Position numbers and translations under genes: made by a program | Shown: in pieces, positions 12,439-22,582 of the stretch | Layout: each line of letters begins with the position of its first letter | How positions within the stretch are numbered: position 1 is the first letter of the stretch | The notes under the pieces: generated by a model | What the model was told of the DNA's origin: nothing | The model's database searches: none | What the model saw: only the letters and a program-made list of their open reading frames with translations | Assembly (NCBI GenBank): GCA_021781735.1 | Contig: JAJXWF010000009.1 | Span: 1-40,095, forward strand | Origin: Actinomycetes bacterium | GTDB lineage: Bacteria > Actinomycetota > Actinomycetes > Propionibacteriales > Propionibacteriaceae | Direction: 5' to 3' | Length of the DNA stretch: 40,095 nucleotides

Positions 12439-13749
12439 GTGGTCACCCAGCACCTCGCCCGGGGCGACCTCATCGATGCCCTGCGCACCCTCGAGGGCCC
12501 GAAGAACGCGGCCACCGCCGTGCAAGCGGTGGCCGCTGTCGGCTTCGCCCGGCAACAGCGGGCCGAGCAGATCCGACGGGGAGTCCCCGCGGACCGCGTC
12601 GGACGCGGTGTCTCCGAGCAGATTGCGCTGGCGCGGCGCGAGTCCCGGCATCGTGGGGCGATCTTCCTCGGGGTGGCCTCGATGCTGGTGGCAGAGATGC
12701 CGTTCACCCTCGACGCGATGGCCGCCGGCGTGCTCACCGAGCATCGGGCGCAGATCGTGGTCCACGAGACGTCGTGCGTGTCCCGGCAGGTGCGTGCGGA
12801 GGTCGATCGCGCGGTGGCCGGCGACCTCGTGCGACCGTCACGCCTGGGCACCCGCCGGTTGGCCGACCTGGCCCGCATCGAAACCTACCGACGCGATCCG
12901 GCCACTGTGGTCGCCCGGATCGGCGGCGCGGCGAGCGAACGGTTCGTCGCGGCGCGGCCCGCGCCCGACTGCATGACGCGGCTGACGGCGCTGCTGCCGG
13001 TGGCCCAGGGGATCGCGGTGCTCGCCGCCCTGGGCAGGGCCGCCGCCTCCGCCCACGCCACCGGCGATCCGCGCAGCCAAGGACAGATCATGGCCGACGA
13101 ACTGGTTGTCCGTGTCACCGGACAGGCCACGGCCGGGGCGGTGCCCGTCGCGCTGCACCCGGTGATGCCCATCGCCACCCTCCTCAACGCCCACGATCAG
13201 CCCTGACGGGTGCGCGGGCATGGACCCATCCACGCCGAGATCGCCCGCCGACTGGTCGGCGCCGCCCCCGCCGTCGAATCCTGGCTCCGCAACCTCTACG
13301 CGACACCCAAGAGCGGGCTGGTCGCGATGGAATCGGGAGCCCGATTCCTCCCCGACGGACTGGCCGAGTTCATCAGCGTCCGCGACGAGTTCTGTCGCAC
13401 TCCCTCGCGCGACGCGGCGATCCGGCACATCGTCCACATCATCCCCGCAGCCGCCAAGGGCCCTACCGATGCCGCGAACGGTCAGGGCCTGTGCCAACGG
13501 TGCAACCACGCCCGGCAGGCCCCCGGGTGGACCGCCCGTCACGTCCTCCGGCGGACCGAGGAGGCTCCGCCCGCCGCCGACCCGAATCGGAGCGCACCCC
13601 CGGGCGGGGCCAAGCACGCCCACGCACCAACCGCGGGCAGTGACGCGTGGAGCGACGCAGTCGCGACGTGGCTCGGCGACCGCCACGAGGTCGTGATCAC
13701 CACCCCGACCGGTCACCACCACCTGAGTGCGGCATCCAGCCAGGGCTGA
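12439..13749 (+). pseudogene. DUF222/HNH endonuclease (13E12 repeat family) interrupted by an in-frame TGA
   Basis: ORFs 12439-13206 and 13210-13749 are in the same frame, separated by TGA at 13204-13206; downstream part has the HNH region CRTPSRDAAIRHIVHIIPAAAKGPTDAANGQGLCQRCNHARQAPGW with catalytic/zinc residues altered. Confidence 0.85.
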
Positions 13750-13819
13750 TGTCGCGTCCGCACCGTGCTGCCGATCGTCGCCCCGCGCATCTCCAGGCTC
13801 GCCGCACGCATGGGTACCC

Positions 13820-13848
13820 TTGCGGTTACGTATCCATCTAGTTACACT
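13820..13848 (+). promoter_or_regulatory. Leaderless promoter of the ArsR-type gene: TTGCGG-N17-TACACT, with direct repeat GTTAC
   Basis: TTGCGG 13820-13825, TACACT 13843-13848, 7 nt to ATG 13856; GTTAC at 13825-13829 and 13841-13845. Confidence 0.6.
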
Positions 13849-13855
13849 CTGCACT

Positions 13856-14173
13856 ATGGATGCGGTGTTGCAGGCGTTGGCGGACGGAAGCCGCCGAACT
13901 GTCCTGGAGATCCTTCGGCAGCACCCGGCCACCGCGGGTGAGCTGGCCGAGGCGCTCCCGATCGCTCGGCCCGGCGTGTCCCGACACCTGCGAATCCTCC
14001 GGGAAGCCGGGCTCGTCGACGTGCGCCACGAGGCCCAGCGGAGGATCTACAGCCTGCGACCGGAAGCTCTCGTCGAGGTCGACGAGTGGCTGGGGAATTA
14101 CCGCGCCCTGTGGCAGAACCGGCTGGACGCCCTCCACACGGAGATCGCCCGAGAACAGAGGAAGAGGACATGA
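13856..14173 (+). CDS. ArsR/SmtB-family winged-helix regulator
   Basis: MDAVLQALADGSRRTVLEILRQHPATAGELAEALPIARPGVSRHLRILREAGLVDVRHEAQRRIYSL. Confidence 0.9.
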   Translation: MDAVLQALADGSRRTVLEILRQHPATAGELAEALPIARPGVSRHLRILREAGLVDVRHEAQRRIYSLRPEALVEVDEWLGNYRALWQNRLDALHTEIAREQRKRT

Positions 14174-14700
14174 GGATCACCGGAACGATGCGGGCTCTCG
14201 ACGAGACCCACGGGGCCGTGCGAGTGACGGACGTCTACGACACCACCCTCGACGACCTGTGGAACGCGTGCACCACGCCCGAGCGTCTCGCGCGCTGGGC
14301 CGCCGAGGTGTCCGGTGACCTTCGCGAGGGTGGCATGATCCACGCGGTCTTCACGAGCACCTGGAGCGGTCCGGCGAGAATCGAGGTCTGCGACCCACCA
14401 CGCCACATGCTGATCACCACCGAGCCCGGCACCGACGACGAGTGCCAGATCGAGGCCTGGCTCAGCAGCGAGGGCGCTCGCTGCCGGTTGGTGGTCGAGG
14501 AGCGTGGCCTGCCGCTCGATGAGCTCCACATGCACGGCGCGGGCTGGCAGGTCCACCTGGAGGATCTCGGACGCTCCCTGACCCTCGACGGTCCGGCGCA
14601 TGCGGGCGGCTGGTCCGAGCAGGTGGCCGCTCCGGCCTGGCACGCACGGTGGACCGAGCTCATCCCGCACTACCGGGGCCTGGCCATCGCCGACGCCTGA
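14170..14700 (+). CDS. SRPBCC (AHSA1-like) domain protein
   Basis: MRITGTMRALDETHGAVRVTDVYDTTLDDLWNACTTPERLARW; ATGA overlap with the ArsR gene. Confidence 0.85.
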   Translation: MRITGTMRALDETHGAVRVTDVYDTTLDDLWNACTTPERLARWAAEVSGDLREGGMIHAVFTSTWSGPARIEVCDPPRHMLITTEPGTDDECQIEAWLSSEGARCRLVVEERGLPLDELHMHGAGWQVHLEDLGRSLTLDGPAHAGGWSEQVAAPAWHARWTELIPHYRGLAIADA

Positions 14701-15061
14701 TCCAGCCCCGCCGGTGCCCGGCGAGGGAGGCTCCCCCGCCGTTCGGCGTGCCGTCGACCCCTCGGCCCACCGGGAGGCGCGTCGGACCGGGGGGAAGCGC
14801 CCGGCGCCGTCTGCGTGAGGCGAAGGGTTGATCGGTTCACCGACGAACCGAAGCCCTCATCGGCTCGCTGTGGTCGGCGCGCCGCCCGACCCGCCCATGA
14901 CGCCGCGGCCCTCACTTTTCGGGCGTACGGGAGCCATGGCGCCCCGATTTGCGGTCGACGGCCGAACGTACAAGAGTCACACTCGTCCCCCGAGTCCGGC
15001 GGCGGCGCACCTGCCCCGGCCGGAGACATCACGAACTGTTGCGTCCACAAGGAGGCGGGCG

Positions 15062-16174
15062 ATGAGAATCGGTGTCCCAACCGAGGTCAAGAACAACGAA
15101 TACCGGGTCGCGATCACCCCTGTCGGGGTCAGCGAGCTGGTGCACGCCGGCCACGACGTGTTCATCGAGACGGGGGCCGGTGAGGGGTCGGCGATCAGCG
15201 ACGACGAGTTCGTTGCCCAGGGAGCGGTCATCACCCCGGACGCCGACACCACCTGGGCGGGTGCCGACCTCGTGCTCAAGGTGAAGGAGCCGATCGAGGA
15301 GGAGTTCCACCGGCTGCGCGACGACCTCGTGCTGTTCACCTACCTTCATCTGGCCGCCGACCCGCAGGGCACCCGGGCGCTGCTGGACGCCGGCACGACC
15401 GGGATCGCCTACGAGACCGTGCAGCTCCCGTCGGGGCTGCTGCCGCTGCTCTACCCGATGAGCGAAGTGGCCGGCTGCCTCGCACCCCAGGTCGGCGCGC
15501 ACGCGCTGATGAAGTCGCAGGGCGGCCGGGGCATACTGATGGGCGGCGTCGGCGGCGTGGCCAACGCCAAGGTGGTGGTGTTGGGTGGTGGCACGGCCGG
15601 CCAGAACGCGGCGAACATCGCGCTCGGGCTCGGGGCCGACGTCACGATCCTCGACACCGACCTCGAGAAGCTGCGGATGAGCTTCTGGCGCTTCGACAAC
15701 CGGGTCAAGCAGATCGCCTCCTCGACGCTGGCGGTGCGCGAGCATGTCCTCGACGCCGACATGGTCATCGGCACCGTGCTCATCCCCGGGTCACGGACGC
15801 CGAAACTTGTCACCAACGAGATGGTCGCCGAGATGAAGCCCGGATCGGTGCTCGTCGACGTCGCGATCGATCAGGGCGGATGCTTCGAGGACTCGCGGCC
15901 CACCACGCACGACCAGCCCACCTTCGCCGTGCACAACTCGATCTTCTACTGCGTCGCGAACATGCCGGGAGCGGTCCCGAACACGTCGACCTGGGCGCTC
16001 ACCAACGCCACGCTCCCGTACGTACTGCAACTGGCCAACCGCGGTTGGCGGGATGCGCTGAAGGCGAATCCGTCGCTGTCGGCGGGCCTCAACACCCACG
16101 CCGGCAACGTGACCTACCGTGGCGTGGCCGACGCCCTCGGCCTGCCCTACACGTCCACCGAGACTCTGCTCTGA
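15062..16174 (+). CDS. ald: Alanine dehydrogenase
   Basis: [66 protein letters not shown] upstream. Confidence 0.96.
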   Translation: MRIGVPTEVKNNEYRVAITPVGVSELVHAGHDVFIETGAGEGSAISDDEFVAQGAVITPDADTTWAGADLVLKVKEPIEEEFHRLRDDLVLFTYLHLAADPQGTRALLDAGTTGIAYETVQLPSGLLPLLYPMSEVAGCLAPQVGAHALMKSQGGRGILMGGVGGVANAKVVVLGGGTAGQNAANIALGLGADVTILDTDLEKLRMSFWRFDNRVKQIASSTLAVREHVLDADMVIGTVLIPGSRTPKLVTNEMVAEMKPGSVLVDVAIDQGGCFEDSRPTTHDQPTFAVHNSIFYCVANMPGAVPNTSTWALTNATLPYVLQLANRGWRDALKANPSLSAGLNTHAGNVTYRGVADALGLPYTSTETLL

Positions 16175-16229
16175 TCCCGCGCCGCCGCCCCGATTCGACC
16201 GGGCGGCGGCCGGCTGCCACGATCGGGAT

Positions 16230-17042
16230 GTGCATCCTGACCAGTTGAGGGCCCTGGCGATCGAGGCGGCCGTGCGGGCGGGCGATCATGTCCGCGACCA
16301 CCGACCGGATCGGGTCGATGTCGTGGCCACCAAGTCGAGCGAGGTCGACGTCGTGACCGCCATGGACCGCGCGGCCGAGCGGATGATCATCGACCACGTG
16401 CTCGCCGCCCGCCCCGACGACGGCTTCTTCGGTGAGGAGGGCAGCACCCGCACGACCCGATCGGGGATCACCTGGGTCATCGACCCGATCGACGGCACGG
16501 TCAACTACCTGTACGGGCTCGACGGCTACGCGGTGAGCGTGGCCGCGGTCGAAGGTGAGCCGGATCCTGCGACGTGGACGGCCCTCGCCGGGTGCGTCTA
16601 CCACCCAGCCCCCCGGTTGGCCTACCACGCCACCGCCGGCGGCGGGGCGTTCGCCGGCGACCGGCCGTTGGCCGGCCCGACCGACACGGGGCTGCGGGGA
16701 GCGCTCGTGGCCACCGGCTTCGGCTACGTCCAGGAACGCCGGGTCAAGCAGGCGGCCGTGATCGCGGGTCTGCTCGGCGAGCTTCGCGACATGCGCCGGC
16801 TGGGTGCCGCGTCCCTCGACCTGTGCCTGGTCGGCGACGGGCGCCTCGACGCCTACTACGAGCGCGGCCTGCACCCCTGGGATCACGCGGCGGGCGGGCT
16901 CATCGCCACCGAGGCGGGGGCGATGGTCACCGGCCCCGACGGGGGGCGGGCGAGTGAGGAGATGCTCGTCGTCGCCGGGACCCGACTGCACGGCGAGTTG
17001 CTCTCCCGGCTGGGCGATCTCGACGCGTTCACCGACGCGTGA
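16230..17042 (+). CDS. Inositol monophosphatase family protein
   Basis: GTG start; FFGEEGS, WVIDPIDGTVNYLYG, WDHAAGGLIATEAGA. Confidence 0.9.
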   Translation: MHPDQLRALAIEAAVRAGDHVRDHRPDRVDVVATKSSEVDVVTAMDRAAERMIIDHVLAARPDDGFFGEEGSTRTTRSGITWVIDPIDGTVNYLYGLDGYAVSVAAVEGEPDPATWTALAGCVYHPAPRLAYHATAGGGAFAGDRPLAGPTDTGLRGALVATGFGYVQERRVKQAAVIAGLLGELRDMRRLGAASLDLCLVGDGRLDAYYERGLHPWDHAAGGLIATEAGAMVTGPDGGRASEEMLVVAGTRLHGELLSRLGDLDAFTDA

Positions 17043-17082
17043 GTCGCTTGACCGGGCATCCTCCAGGCGCTGAGGTGGGCAC

Positions 17083-18003
17083 ATGAACGAACGGATCCTG
17101 GCCCTTGACTGCGGTCAATCGGGCACCCGGGGACGCCTCACCGACGCGGCCGGCGAACCGCTCGGCGGCGACCTCGACCTGCCCGCGGTGCGCACCGACC
17201 TTCCCGTGGTCGGGCAACTGGCCGGGTTCGCGTCCGGCATCATCGACGCGGGACATCCCGTCGACACGGTCTCGCTCGGTGTCACCGGTCTCACCGAGGC
17301 CGACCGCCCCGAGAACCTGCTCGCCCTGCTGCACGCACGGGGCGTCTCCCGAGTGGTACTCGCCCACGACTCCGTCACCAGCTACCTGGCCGCGCTCGGC
17401 GCCGAGCCGGGCGTGGTCGTGGCCAGCGGCACCGGGGTCGTCACCCTTGCCGTCGGTGCCGAGCGGATCGCCCGGGTCGACGGCTGGGGCTACATCATGG
17501 GGGACGCCGGCTCGGGATGGTGGATCGGCCGCGAAGGGCTGGCCGCAGGCATGCGCGAATTCGACGGGCGGGGTGGCAGCGCCGGCATGCTCGAGGTGAT
17601 CCGGCGTGACTTCGGCGACCCGCCGGGCGCCTACATGGTGCTCCAGGCGGATCCCGGGCGGGTGCAGCGGGTCGCGAGCTACGCGCGCAGCGTGCTCGAC
17701 CTGGCCGCCACCGGGGACGCCGCCTGCCACGACATCGTCGTGCGCGCGGCCGGGGAGCTGGCCGACTCGGCCGCCACCGGCCTGCGGCTCGTCGGCGAGG
17801 TCACGGTGGCGCAGGCGTCAACGCTCGGGGGGATTTTCAGGTCGCCGCTCATGGCGGACTCGTTCGCGGAGCGGCTCGAGAGTCGGATCCCGGGCGCTCG
17901 CGTGCTGCCCCCGCGCGGCGAGGGCCTCGACGGGGCGGCGCTGCTGGCCCGGCTGCCCGGGGGCCATCCCCTGCGGGTGGCGTTCGGTGAGGCGGCCGGC
18001 TGA
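17083..18003 (+). CDS. BadF/BadG-type ATPase, N-acetylglucosamine kinase-like
   Basis: ILALDCGQSGTRGRL, VVASGTGVVTLAVG, WGYIMGDAGSGWWIGREGL. Confidence 0.85.
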   Translation: MNERILALDCGQSGTRGRLTDAAGEPLGGDLDLPAVRTDLPVVGQLAGFASGIIDAGHPVDTVSLGVTGLTEADRPENLLALLHARGVSRVVLAHDSVTSYLAALGAEPGVVVASGTGVVTLAVGAERIARVDGWGYIMGDAGSGWWIGREGLAAGMREFDGRGGSAGMLEVIRRDFGDPPGAYMVLQADPGRVQRVASYARSVLDLAATGDAACHDIVVRAAGELADSAATGLRLVGEVTVAQASTLGGIFRSPLMADSFAERLESRIPGARVLPPRGEGLDGAALLARLPGGHPLRVAFGEAAG

Positions 18004-18015
18004 GCCTCTGACGGC

Positions 18016-18696
18016 TCAGCTGCGTCCGGCCAGGAACTCCAGCAGGGACGAGAAGAACCTGCGTCCGTCGACGCTCGGCGAGGTGAGCGGCTCGACGCAG
18101 TGCTCCGGATGCGGCATCAGGCCGACGACGTTGCCGCGCTCGTTGGTGATGCCGGCGATGTCGTGGTTCGACCCGTTGGGGTTGCCGTTGACGTAGCGGA
18201 AGACGACCTGGTTGTTGTCCTCGAGCCGCTTGAGCGTCTCGGGGTCGGCCTGGTAGTTGCCCTCGCCGTTCTTGAGGACGATGGTGATCTCCTCGCCCCG
18301 GGTGAAGTCGCAGGTCCACACGGTGTCATTGGTCTCGACCCGCAGCCGCTGGTCGACACAGACGAAGTGGCGCTGCTCGTTGCGGATCATCGCCCCCGGC
18401 AGCAGGTGCGACTCGCACAGCACCTGGAAACCGTTGCAGATGCCGAGCACCGGCATGCCCTTGTCGGCCGCCGAGATCACCTCGGTCATCACCGGCGAGA
18501 ACCGGGCGATCGCCCCGCAGCGCAAGTAGTCGCCGTAGGAGAATCCGCCGGGAAGGATGATCGCGTCAACCCCCTGCAGGGAGTCGGAGGCGTGCCAGAG
18601 TTCGACCGGCTCTGCGCCAATGAGGCGCACGGCGCGCGCCGCATCGTGGTCGTCGAGGCTGCCCGGGAACGTGACCACCCCGATCCTGGCACTCAC
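18016..18696 (-). CDS. purQ: Phosphoribosylformylglycinamidine synthase subunit I
   Basis: [51 protein letters not shown]-type overlap with purS. Confidence 0.96.
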   Translation of the reverse strand: MSARIGVVTFPGSLDDHDAARAVRLIGAEPVELWHASDSLQGVDAIILPGGFSYGDYLRCGAIARFSPVMTEVISAADKGMPVLGICNGFQVLCESHLLPGAMIRNEQRHFVCVDQRLRVETNDTVWTCDFTRGEEITIVLKNGEGNYQADPETLKRLEDNNQVVFRYVNGNPNGSNHDIAGITNERGNVVGLMPHPEHCVEPLTSPSVDGRRFFSSLLEFLAGRS

Positions 18697-19004
18697 AGCT
18701 GGTATTCCTCCGCCGTTGCGGACGGCTCGTCGACGGCCGTGGTCTCGTCGGCGCCCACAGGGGACTGATCGACCTGCACCTCGTAGGCCTCGATGACGGT
18801 GTTCGCGAGAAGTGTCTCGGCGGCCTGCCGGATCTCGGCGAGACGTTCGGTGGTGAGCTCCCCCTCGACCTCGATCTCGAACCGCTTGCCCTGGCGCACG
18901 CTCAGGCCGTGGTAGCCGAGACGCTTGAGGGCGCCCGTGACGGCTTTGCCCTGGGGGTCAAGGATTTCGGGTTTGGGCATCACAGCGACAACGACGCGGG
19001 GCAT
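18693..19004 (-). CDS. purS: Phosphoribosylformylglycinamidine synthase subunit PurS
   Basis: [45 protein letters not shown]. Confidence 0.94.
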   Translation of the reverse strand: MPRVVVAVMPKPEILDPQGKAVTGALKRLGYHGLSVRQGKRFEIEVEGELTTERLAEIRQAAETLLANTVIEAYEVQVDQSPVGADETTAVDEPSATAEEYQL

Positions 19005-19014
19005 GGGCGTGATC

Positions 19015-19911
19015 CTATCCGAGGACGGCGTCGAGTCGCAGCGCGGCGCCGGTGAGGCGCTCGAAGGCCTCGAGGTAGCGGCCCCGGGTGGCGGCGACGA
19101 TGTGGGGGGGCAGGGTCGGTGGGGGTTGGTCGCCGGTACGATCCCACCCCGACTCCTTCACCAGCCAGTCACGCAGGAACTGCTTGTCGAACGAGTCCTG
19201 GCGCACCCCGGGCTCCCAGGTCGCGGCGTCCCAGAATCGTGACGAGTCGGGCGTGAGCACCTCGTCGGCGACCACGATCGTGCCGTCGGGACGCAGGCCG
19301 AATTCGAACTTGGTGTCGGCAAGGATGATTCCGCGCTGCTCGGCGATGGCAGCCGCTCGGACGTAGAGCGCCAGGGTCAGCTCGCGGAGCCGCGCCGCCA
19401 CCTCGCGACCGACAGTGGCCGCCATCGTGTCGAAGTCGACATTCTCGTCGTGCTCGCCCATCGGCGCCTTGGTCGCGGGGGTGAAGATCGGCTCGGGCAG
19501 GCGGGACCCGTCGACCAGTCCGTCGGGCAACGGGACGCCGCACACGCTGCGGCCGGTCTGGTACTCGCTCCACCCCGACCCGGTGAGGTAACCGCGGGCG
19601 ACGCACTCGACGGGGAGCATGTCGAGCGGCTCGCACACGAGCGCCCGGCCCTGCACGGCGTCCGGCACCTCACGGGAGACCACGTGGTTGTCGACGACGT
19701 CGCGGATCTGGTCGAACCACCACAGCGACAGCTGGGTGAGCACCACGCCCTTGTCGGGAATGGTGGGGCTCAGCACGAAGTCGTAGGCCGACACGTTGTC
19801 GGTGGCGACCATCAGCAGGTTGCCGTCGGGCAGTCGGTAGAGCTCGCGGACCTTACCCGCATGGACGAGCGGAAGACCCAGGGAGGCGAACTGCGCGGAG
19901 TCGTGGGGCAC
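19015..19911 (-). CDS. purC: Phosphoribosylaminoimidazole-succinocarboxamide synthase
   Basis: HAGKVRELYRLPDGNLLMVATDNVSAYDFVL; GTG start 6 nt after TAGGCT. Confidence 0.96.
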   Translation of the reverse strand: MPHDSAQFASLGLPLVHAGKVRELYRLPDGNLLMVATDNVSAYDFVLSPTIPDKGVVLTQLSLWWFDQIRDVVDNHVVSREVPDAVQGRALVCEPLDMLPVECVARGYLTGSGWSEYQTGRSVCGVPLPDGLVDGSRLPEPIFTPATKAPMGEHDENVDFDTMAATVGREVAARLRELTLALYVRAAAIAEQRGIILADTKFEFGLRPDGTIVVADEVLTPDSSRFWDAATWEPGVRQDSFDKQFLRDWLVKESGWDRTGDQPPPTLPPHIVAATRGRYLEAFERLTGAALRLDAVLG

Positions 19912-20080
19912 GGCGACAGCCTACGACGCGCACGCCCGACGCGCGGCTGGCGGCGCTCCTGTGGTCACCCATCCCTCAGGGTGGGATCCGCCGTTCTGTC
20001 TTCTCAGCACCCTGGGACGCCGGTAACGTCCGAAGCACCGCGGCGGAATCCGCCGGCGCGGTGAAGCGGAGAGGTGACCC

Positions 20081-20227
20081 ATGATCACGCTCGGAATCAT
20101 CCTGCTGATCGTCGGCCTGCTGGTCGCGTCGTTGAAACTCCTGATCACCATCGGCATCGTGCTGATCGTCGTCGGGCTGATCCTCAACCTCATCCCGATC
20201 GGAGGCACCCGCCGCCGCGTGTGGTAG
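20081..20227 (+). CDS. 48-aa hydrophobic membrane peptide (DUF6131-like)
   Basis: Hand translation MITLGIILLIVGLLVASLKLLITIGIVLIVVGLILNLIPIGGTRRRVW; GAGAGG upstream; too short for the supplied ORF track. Confidence 0.7.
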   Translation: MITLGIILLIVGLLVASLKLLITIGIVLIVVGLILNLIPIGGTRRRVW

Positions 20228-20262
20228 CAGGAGCCTGACCACCCACCCGTCCGGGGTCGACG

Positions 20263-21300
20263 TCAGGCCGCCAGCCAGGCGTCGACCTCGGACATCCATC
20301 GGGCCTTGTCGGCATCCGCTGCCGTCGAGGCCCGAATGCTTGCCCGGGCCAGGTCTGCCAGTTCGGCGTCGCTGAACCCGTGCACCTCGCGGGCGATGCG
20401 GTACTGGTCGCTCAGCCGGGACAGGAACAGCAGCGGGTCGTCGGCTCCGAGGGCGACCTGCGCTCCGGAATCGACCAGGTCGCGCAAGGGGACCTGGTCG
20501 GCGGTCGGGTAGACCCCGAGATGAACGTTGGACGCCGGGCAGACCTCGAGGGTGATCCCGAGGTCGACGATCCGGGCGAGCAGGTCGGGGGATTCGACGC
20601 TGCGCACTCCGTGACCGATCCGGGCGGGGTGCAGCGTGCCGAGCACCTCACGGACATGGTCGGCACCGAGCAGTTCACCGGCGTGCGGCATGGCCGGCAG
20701 CCCGGCCCGGCGGATGATCCGGAACGCCCCCTCCCACTCCGGGGTGTCGCCCTGGCGCTCGTCGTTGCTCAACCCGAAACCGACCACCTCGCCCGGCCCG
20801 GATCCCGCGTAGCGTACGGCGAGACGGGCCAGCGTCCGGGCGTCGAGCGGGTGGCGCAGCCGGGACGCCGCCACGATGATGCCCACCTGGACGCCGGTCG
20901 TCGCGCTCGCGGCCCGGGCCTCGTCGAGGATGATCTCAAGTGCCGCGGTGAGCCCGCCGACCGACGGCGCGTAGGTGGACGGGTCGACCTGCAGTTCGAG
21001 TCGTCGCGACCCCTCGCGGGCGTCGTCGGACGCGGCCTCGCGCACGACGAGCCGCAGCGCCTCCTCTCCCCGCACGACCGCGCGGGCCATGTCGTAGTTG
21101 CGCTGGAAGCGATACCAGCCGCGCCGGTCGTACGGCACGTCGAGAGCAACCTGGTCGACCAGGGTCCCGGGCATCGCGATCCCGGCCCGGCGCGCGAGCA
21201 GCCGCAACGTGGCAACGCTCATCGACCCGGTGAAGTGCAGGTGCAGGTGCGCCTTCGGCAGCAGGTCGAGGTCGCGCACCGTTCGATCGTGCCACACCAC
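20263..21300 (-). CDS. Adenosine deaminase family protein
   Basis: Start near VVWHDRTVRDLDLLPKAHLHLHFTGS; MPHAGE, RIGHGVR, GADDPLLF. Confidence 0.9.
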   Translation of the reverse strand: MVWHDRTVRDLDLLPKAHLHLHFTGSMSVATLRLLARRAGIAMPGTLVDQVALDVPYDRRGWYRFQRNYDMARAVVRGEEALRLVVREAASDDAREGSRRLELQVDPSTYAPSVGGLTAALEIILDEARAASATTGVQVGIIVAASRLRHPLDARTLARLAVRYAGSGPGEVVGFGLSNDERQGDTPEWEGAFRIIRRAGLPAMPHAGELLGADHVREVLGTLHPARIGHGVRSVESPDLLARIVDLGITLEVCPASNVHLGVYPTADQVPLRDLVDSGAQVALGADDPLLFLSRLSDQYRIAREVHGFSDAELADLARASIRASTAADADKARWMSEVDAWLAA

Positions 21301-21320
21301 GTCGGAGGGCCGTCGGCCGC

Positions 21321-22361
21321 TCAGCGCCGCAGCGCCTCCGGACGCAGGGCCGGGTTCACGTAGGAGACGTCGAACGGGTTGACCGAGGTTCCCGGGGCGA
21401 CGATCGCGTCGATCCGGTCGAGCAGGTCGGCACCGAGGGTGATCCCGGTGGCCGGAAGCTGGGTGACCAGCTGCTCCATGGTCCGCGGGCCGATGATCGC
21501 CGACGTGACGCCGGGGTGGTTGATGACGAACGCGATCGCCAACTCGACCAGTGTCATGCCGTTCTCGTCGGCCAGTCGCCCGAGAGCGTCGGCGGCGTCC
21601 AACTTGGCCACGTTGGCGGGATCGGACAGGTCGTAGCGGTGGGCGAACATCCCTCCCCCCTGAGCGCGGCGTCCCTCGGACGGCTTCGCGGCGTCGAGGT
21701 TGTCCCTGCGCCACTTGCCGCTCAGCCATCCGGCGGCCAGCGGGGAATAGCAGATCACGCTCATCTCGTGCCGGATGGCGGTGGGCAGCACGTCGGCCTC
21801 GATGCCGCGCACCAGCAGCGAATAGGTGGCCTGCTCGCTCACGAAGCGCTGCAGTCGCCGTTGCTGCGACACCCACTGCGCCTCGACGATCTGACTCGCC
21901 TGGAACGCCGAATGGCCGACGTAGAGGATCTTGCCCTGATGCACCAGATCGGTGAGGGCCGACAGGGTCTCCTCGATCGCGGTGCCCGGGTTGGGGCGGT
22001 GCAGTTGGTAGAGGTCGATGTGGTCGGTTCCCAGCCTGCGCAGGGAGTTCTCGACCTCGGCGACGATCCACCGACGGGACGCGCCGCGCTGGTTGCGGTC
22101 GTCTCCCATCTGCCCCTGGAACTTGGTGGCCAGCACGACCTCGTCACGCCGCGACCGCAGGGCCTTGCCGACGATCTCCTCCGACTCGCCGGCCGCATAG
22201 ACGTCGGCGGTGTCGACGAAGTTGATCCCGGCGTCGAGCGCCGTGTTGATGATCCGCGCGCAGTCGTCGTGGTCGGCGTTGTTCCTGCCGCCGAACATCA
22301 TGGTGCCCAGGCAGAGGGAACTGACCTGGACCCCGGTATCCCCCAACGGTCGGTAATGCAT
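21321..22361 (-). CDS. Aldo/keto reductase
   Basis: MHYRPLGDTGVQVSSLCLGTMMFGG, INFVDTADVYAAGESEEIVGKAL, HIDLYQLHRP; AAGGAG upstream. Confidence 0.93.
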   Translation of the reverse strand: MHYRPLGDTGVQVSSLCLGTMMFGGRNNADHDDCARIINTALDAGINFVDTADVYAAGESEEIVGKALRSRRDEVVLATKFQGQMGDDRNQRGASRRWIVAEVENSLRRLGTDHIDLYQLHRPNPGTAIEETLSALTDLVHQGKILYVGHSAFQASQIVEAQWVSQQRRLQRFVSEQATYSLLVRGIEADVLPTAIRHEMSVICYSPLAAGWLSGKWRRDNLDAAKPSEGRRAQGGGMFAHRYDLSDPANVAKLDAADALGRLADENGMTLVELAIAFVINHPGVTSAIIGPRTMEQLVTQLPATGITLGADLLDRIDAIVAPGTSVNPFDVSYVNPALRPEALRR

Positions 22362-22582
22362 GACGCTCCTTGTCGGTGGCGTGGTGGGTGGTCGCGAACG
22401 ATAGACGTCACCCACGCTAGTCCGGCCCCGTGGTTCCCGACAGGCCCCACGGGTGCCCCCCACGGCCACCCTTCGCGTGCCGGTTCCACCCGGCGCCGGC
22501 AGGCGGGCCCCATGGCGCCCGTGCCCACCACGGGTGGCCGGTGACGACAACAGTCGGCCCCGGTGTTGCCTGCGCGGGGCAC

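Noticed and set aside
13204-13206. In-frame TGA as selenocysteine or programmed readthrough
   Set aside because: The position is not a redox Cys in this family and downstream HNH residues are also degraded, so pseudogenization is simpler.
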